Positions 4,422 to 5,835 of a stretch of DNA of 5,835 bases are shown here, piece after piece (positions within the stretch are counted from its first letter, which is position 1; every line of letters begins with the position of its first letter). This stretch comes from Candidatus Desantisiibacteriota bacterium. GTDB lineage: Bacteria; JACRDZ01. The stretch spans positions 1-5,835 of the forward strand of contig JACQWU010000104.1 in the NCBI GenBank assembly GCA_016209155.1. The letters are read 5' to 3'. Both the position numbers and the translations under genes were made by a program. The notes below the pieces were generated by a model, which did no database searches, was not told the DNA's origin, and worked only from the letters and a program-made list of their open reading frames with translations.

Positions 4422-5835
4422 CTAAATCCTGCCTAAATTTGCAGGACACATTTCAGTAAAATTTTCTTTATTATTATGCACTTCTAAAAAATTACCTAAA
4501 ATATTAGTATTCACAGCAAAATAAAAAGGTACAAAAACATATCCCTCTGGGACTTCTAAGTTAAAAGCTATAGGTATCCGGATTTTATCATAAGGAGTAC
4601 TTAATAAAACTTCATCATTATTATTTAAACCCAATTTTATTGCATCCTTTTGATTTATCTGCAAAAATACTTTATTGTCAACCGACATTATATCATGCGA
4701 TTTCTTTGACATTGTACCGGTTCCGGAATGATAAAGCGTTCCACTAATTATTAAGTTAAACAAATATTCATCTTTTTTCTCTTCTAATGAAGCAATATCA
4801 AATGAAGCCTCATGAAATCGTCCGGAATCAGGAGGAAAACCCTGTGTAAATAGGGTTTTAGTCCCTGACACGTTATTATTATCTACAGGCCATTGCACTG
4901 ATTTATTTTCCATATCATTACAATTAACCTGCTGATATATTGGTGTTAATTTTGCAATTTCTGCCATCACATCTTCCGGAGAATTAAAATTCATTGAATA
5001 ACCCATTTCAGAAGATATAGCCTGTATTATTCTCCAGTCCGATTTACTATCACCAAATTTATCTATAGCCTGATTAACTTTTTGAATATGTCTGTCAGTA
5101 TTGGTAAAAGTACCGCTTTTTTCCGCAAAACTTACAGCAGGCAGTACTATTGTTGCAAGCTCTGCACTTTCTGTAAGGTAAATATCCTGAACAATTATAA
5201 CTTCCAGCATATCCATAGCTTTTTTATGTGTTCTTCTTAAATATGGCAAAACAAGATTATCTCCCATAACATATAAAGCTTTCAATTTTCCTTCTAAAAT
5301 AGCATGTATCATATCGGAAACAGACAAACCTTTTTCATCAGAAAGATGATCTACTTCCCATGCTTTAGAAAATTTCTCTCTTATATACGGAGTAGATACA
5401 TTTTGATATCCTGGAAAATAATTTGGAGTAACACCCATATCATATGCTCCCTGTAAATTATTATATTCTGTTACGGGGATAACTCCTGAACTTTCCCTGC
5501 CAATGTTACCGGTAAGCAATACAAAATTATTCAGCATATGTATATTGCTTTCACTGTTTGCCCCGATACTAATTTCACTACCAAAAACAATCATACCTTT
5601 ATCTGTCCCGGCAAATGATTCTGCAATCTCTTTTAAATTATCGATACTTGCACCCGTTATTTTACTTACTTTTTCAAGTGTCCATTCTTTTATACTTTTT
5701 GCGAACCCTTCATATCCTATAGTATTTGTTTTTACGAAGTTTGCATTCAGCTTATCCTGCTGAATCAGATAATTATTTAAACCGGCAAAAAGGATTCCTT
5801 CTGTGCCAGGCTTGCAATAAATCCATTTTCCGCCA
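4422..5835 (-). CDS. nuoG: NADH-quinone oxidoreductase subunit G, molybdopterin-oxidoreductase-like (C-terminal part, 5' end off window)
   Basis: NuoG is the large iron-sulfur subunit of the Complex I electron-input module. The reading frame is open from the right edge (first full codon at 5834) and encodes 470 residues before a TAG stop. The N-terminal ferredoxin and cluster-binding domains are therefore not seen. An internal ATG at 5594 is not the start, because homology continues upstream (for example KPGTEG at 8-13). Visible molybdopterin-oxidoreductase signatures are LLTGNIGRESSGV, NNLQGAYDMG (125-134), YFPGYQ (139-144), YVMGDN, QDIYLTESAELATIVLP (216-232) and AEKSGTFTNTDR (237-248). A dinucleotide-binding-type C-terminal domain spans about 357-452. 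This half is very close to formate dehydrogenase FdhF. However, the PVRGQNN segment holding that enzyme's catalytic Arg reads PVTEYNN here, so formate oxidation is unlikely. A formate dehydrogenase alpha subunit is the main alternative; the nuo context favours NuoG. Confidence 0.88.
   Translation of the reverse strand, partial: GGKWIYCKPGTEGILFAGLNNYLIQQDKLNANFVKTNTIGYEGFAKSIKEWTLEKVSKITGASIDNLKEIAESFAGTDKGMIVFGSEISIGANSESNIHMLNNFVLLTGNIGRESSGVIPVTEYNNLQGAYDMGVTPNYFPGYQNVSTPYIREKFSKAWEVDHLSDEKGLSVSDMIHAILEGKLKALYVMGDNLVLPYLRRTHKKAMDMLEVIIVQDIYLTESAELATIVLPAVSFAEKSGTFTNTDRHIQKVNQAIDKFGDSKSDWRIIQAISSEMGYSMNFNSPEDVMAEIAKLTPIYQQVNCNDMENKSVQWPVDNNNVSGTKTLFTQGFPPDSGRFHEASFDIASLEEKKDEYLFNLIISGTLYHSGTGTMSKKSHDIMSVDNKVFLQINQKDAIKLGLNNNDEVLLSTPYDKIRIPIAFNLEVPEGYVFVPFYFAVNTNILGNFLEVHNNKENFTEMCPANLGRI

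Overview
The window holds most of one bacterial respiratory Complex I (NADH-quinone oxidoreductase, nuo) operon. Every supported gene lies on the minus strand, so transcription runs from high to low coordinates. The DNA is clearly AT-rich. The genes use the standard code, and most have purine-rich Shine-Dalgarno sequences. The sequence alone does not identify the organism. An AT-rich genome, a separate (unfused) nuoD and short A/T-type repeats in the spacers fit many anaerobic or candidate-phylum bacteria, but that placement is only a guess.

In transcription order the layout is as follows. The 3' part of nuoG (4422-5835) runs off the right edge. Next comes a small stand-alone cyclic-nucleotide-binding-fold protein (3906-4379), then nuoD (2681-3850), nuoH (1665-2624), nuoI (1140-1595), nuoJ (573-1112) and nuoK (242-544). 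Last is the first 47 codons of an antiporter-like membrane subunit, probably nuoL (1-141), which runs off the left edge. Spacers are 27 to 100 bp. No convincing internal promoter or terminator was seen, so the genes are probably co-transcribed.

The products form one machine. NuoG belongs to the electron-input module. NuoD and NuoI carry electrons through the connecting module to quinone. NuoH closes the quinone cavity against the membrane, and NuoJ, NuoK and the NuoL-like subunit form the proton-pumping arm. The key functional residues that can be checked by eye are intact: the NuoD quinone-site His and Tyr, eight cluster Cys in NuoI, and the two NuoK membrane Glu.

Three things stand out. 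First, a CRP-like sensor domain with no DNA-binding domain is embedded in the operon, and the Arg that normally binds the cyclic phosphate is His. Second, the NuoG C-terminal half closely resembles formate dehydrogenase FdhF, but the positions of that enzyme's active-site Arg and Gln are occupied by Thr and Tyr. Third, two kinds of short repeat sit in the spacers: an AAATTTC tandem/palindrome before nuoH, with a degenerate relative before nuoD, and a GGGAA-rich inverted repeat before the nuoL-like gene. No wholly new system is evident.
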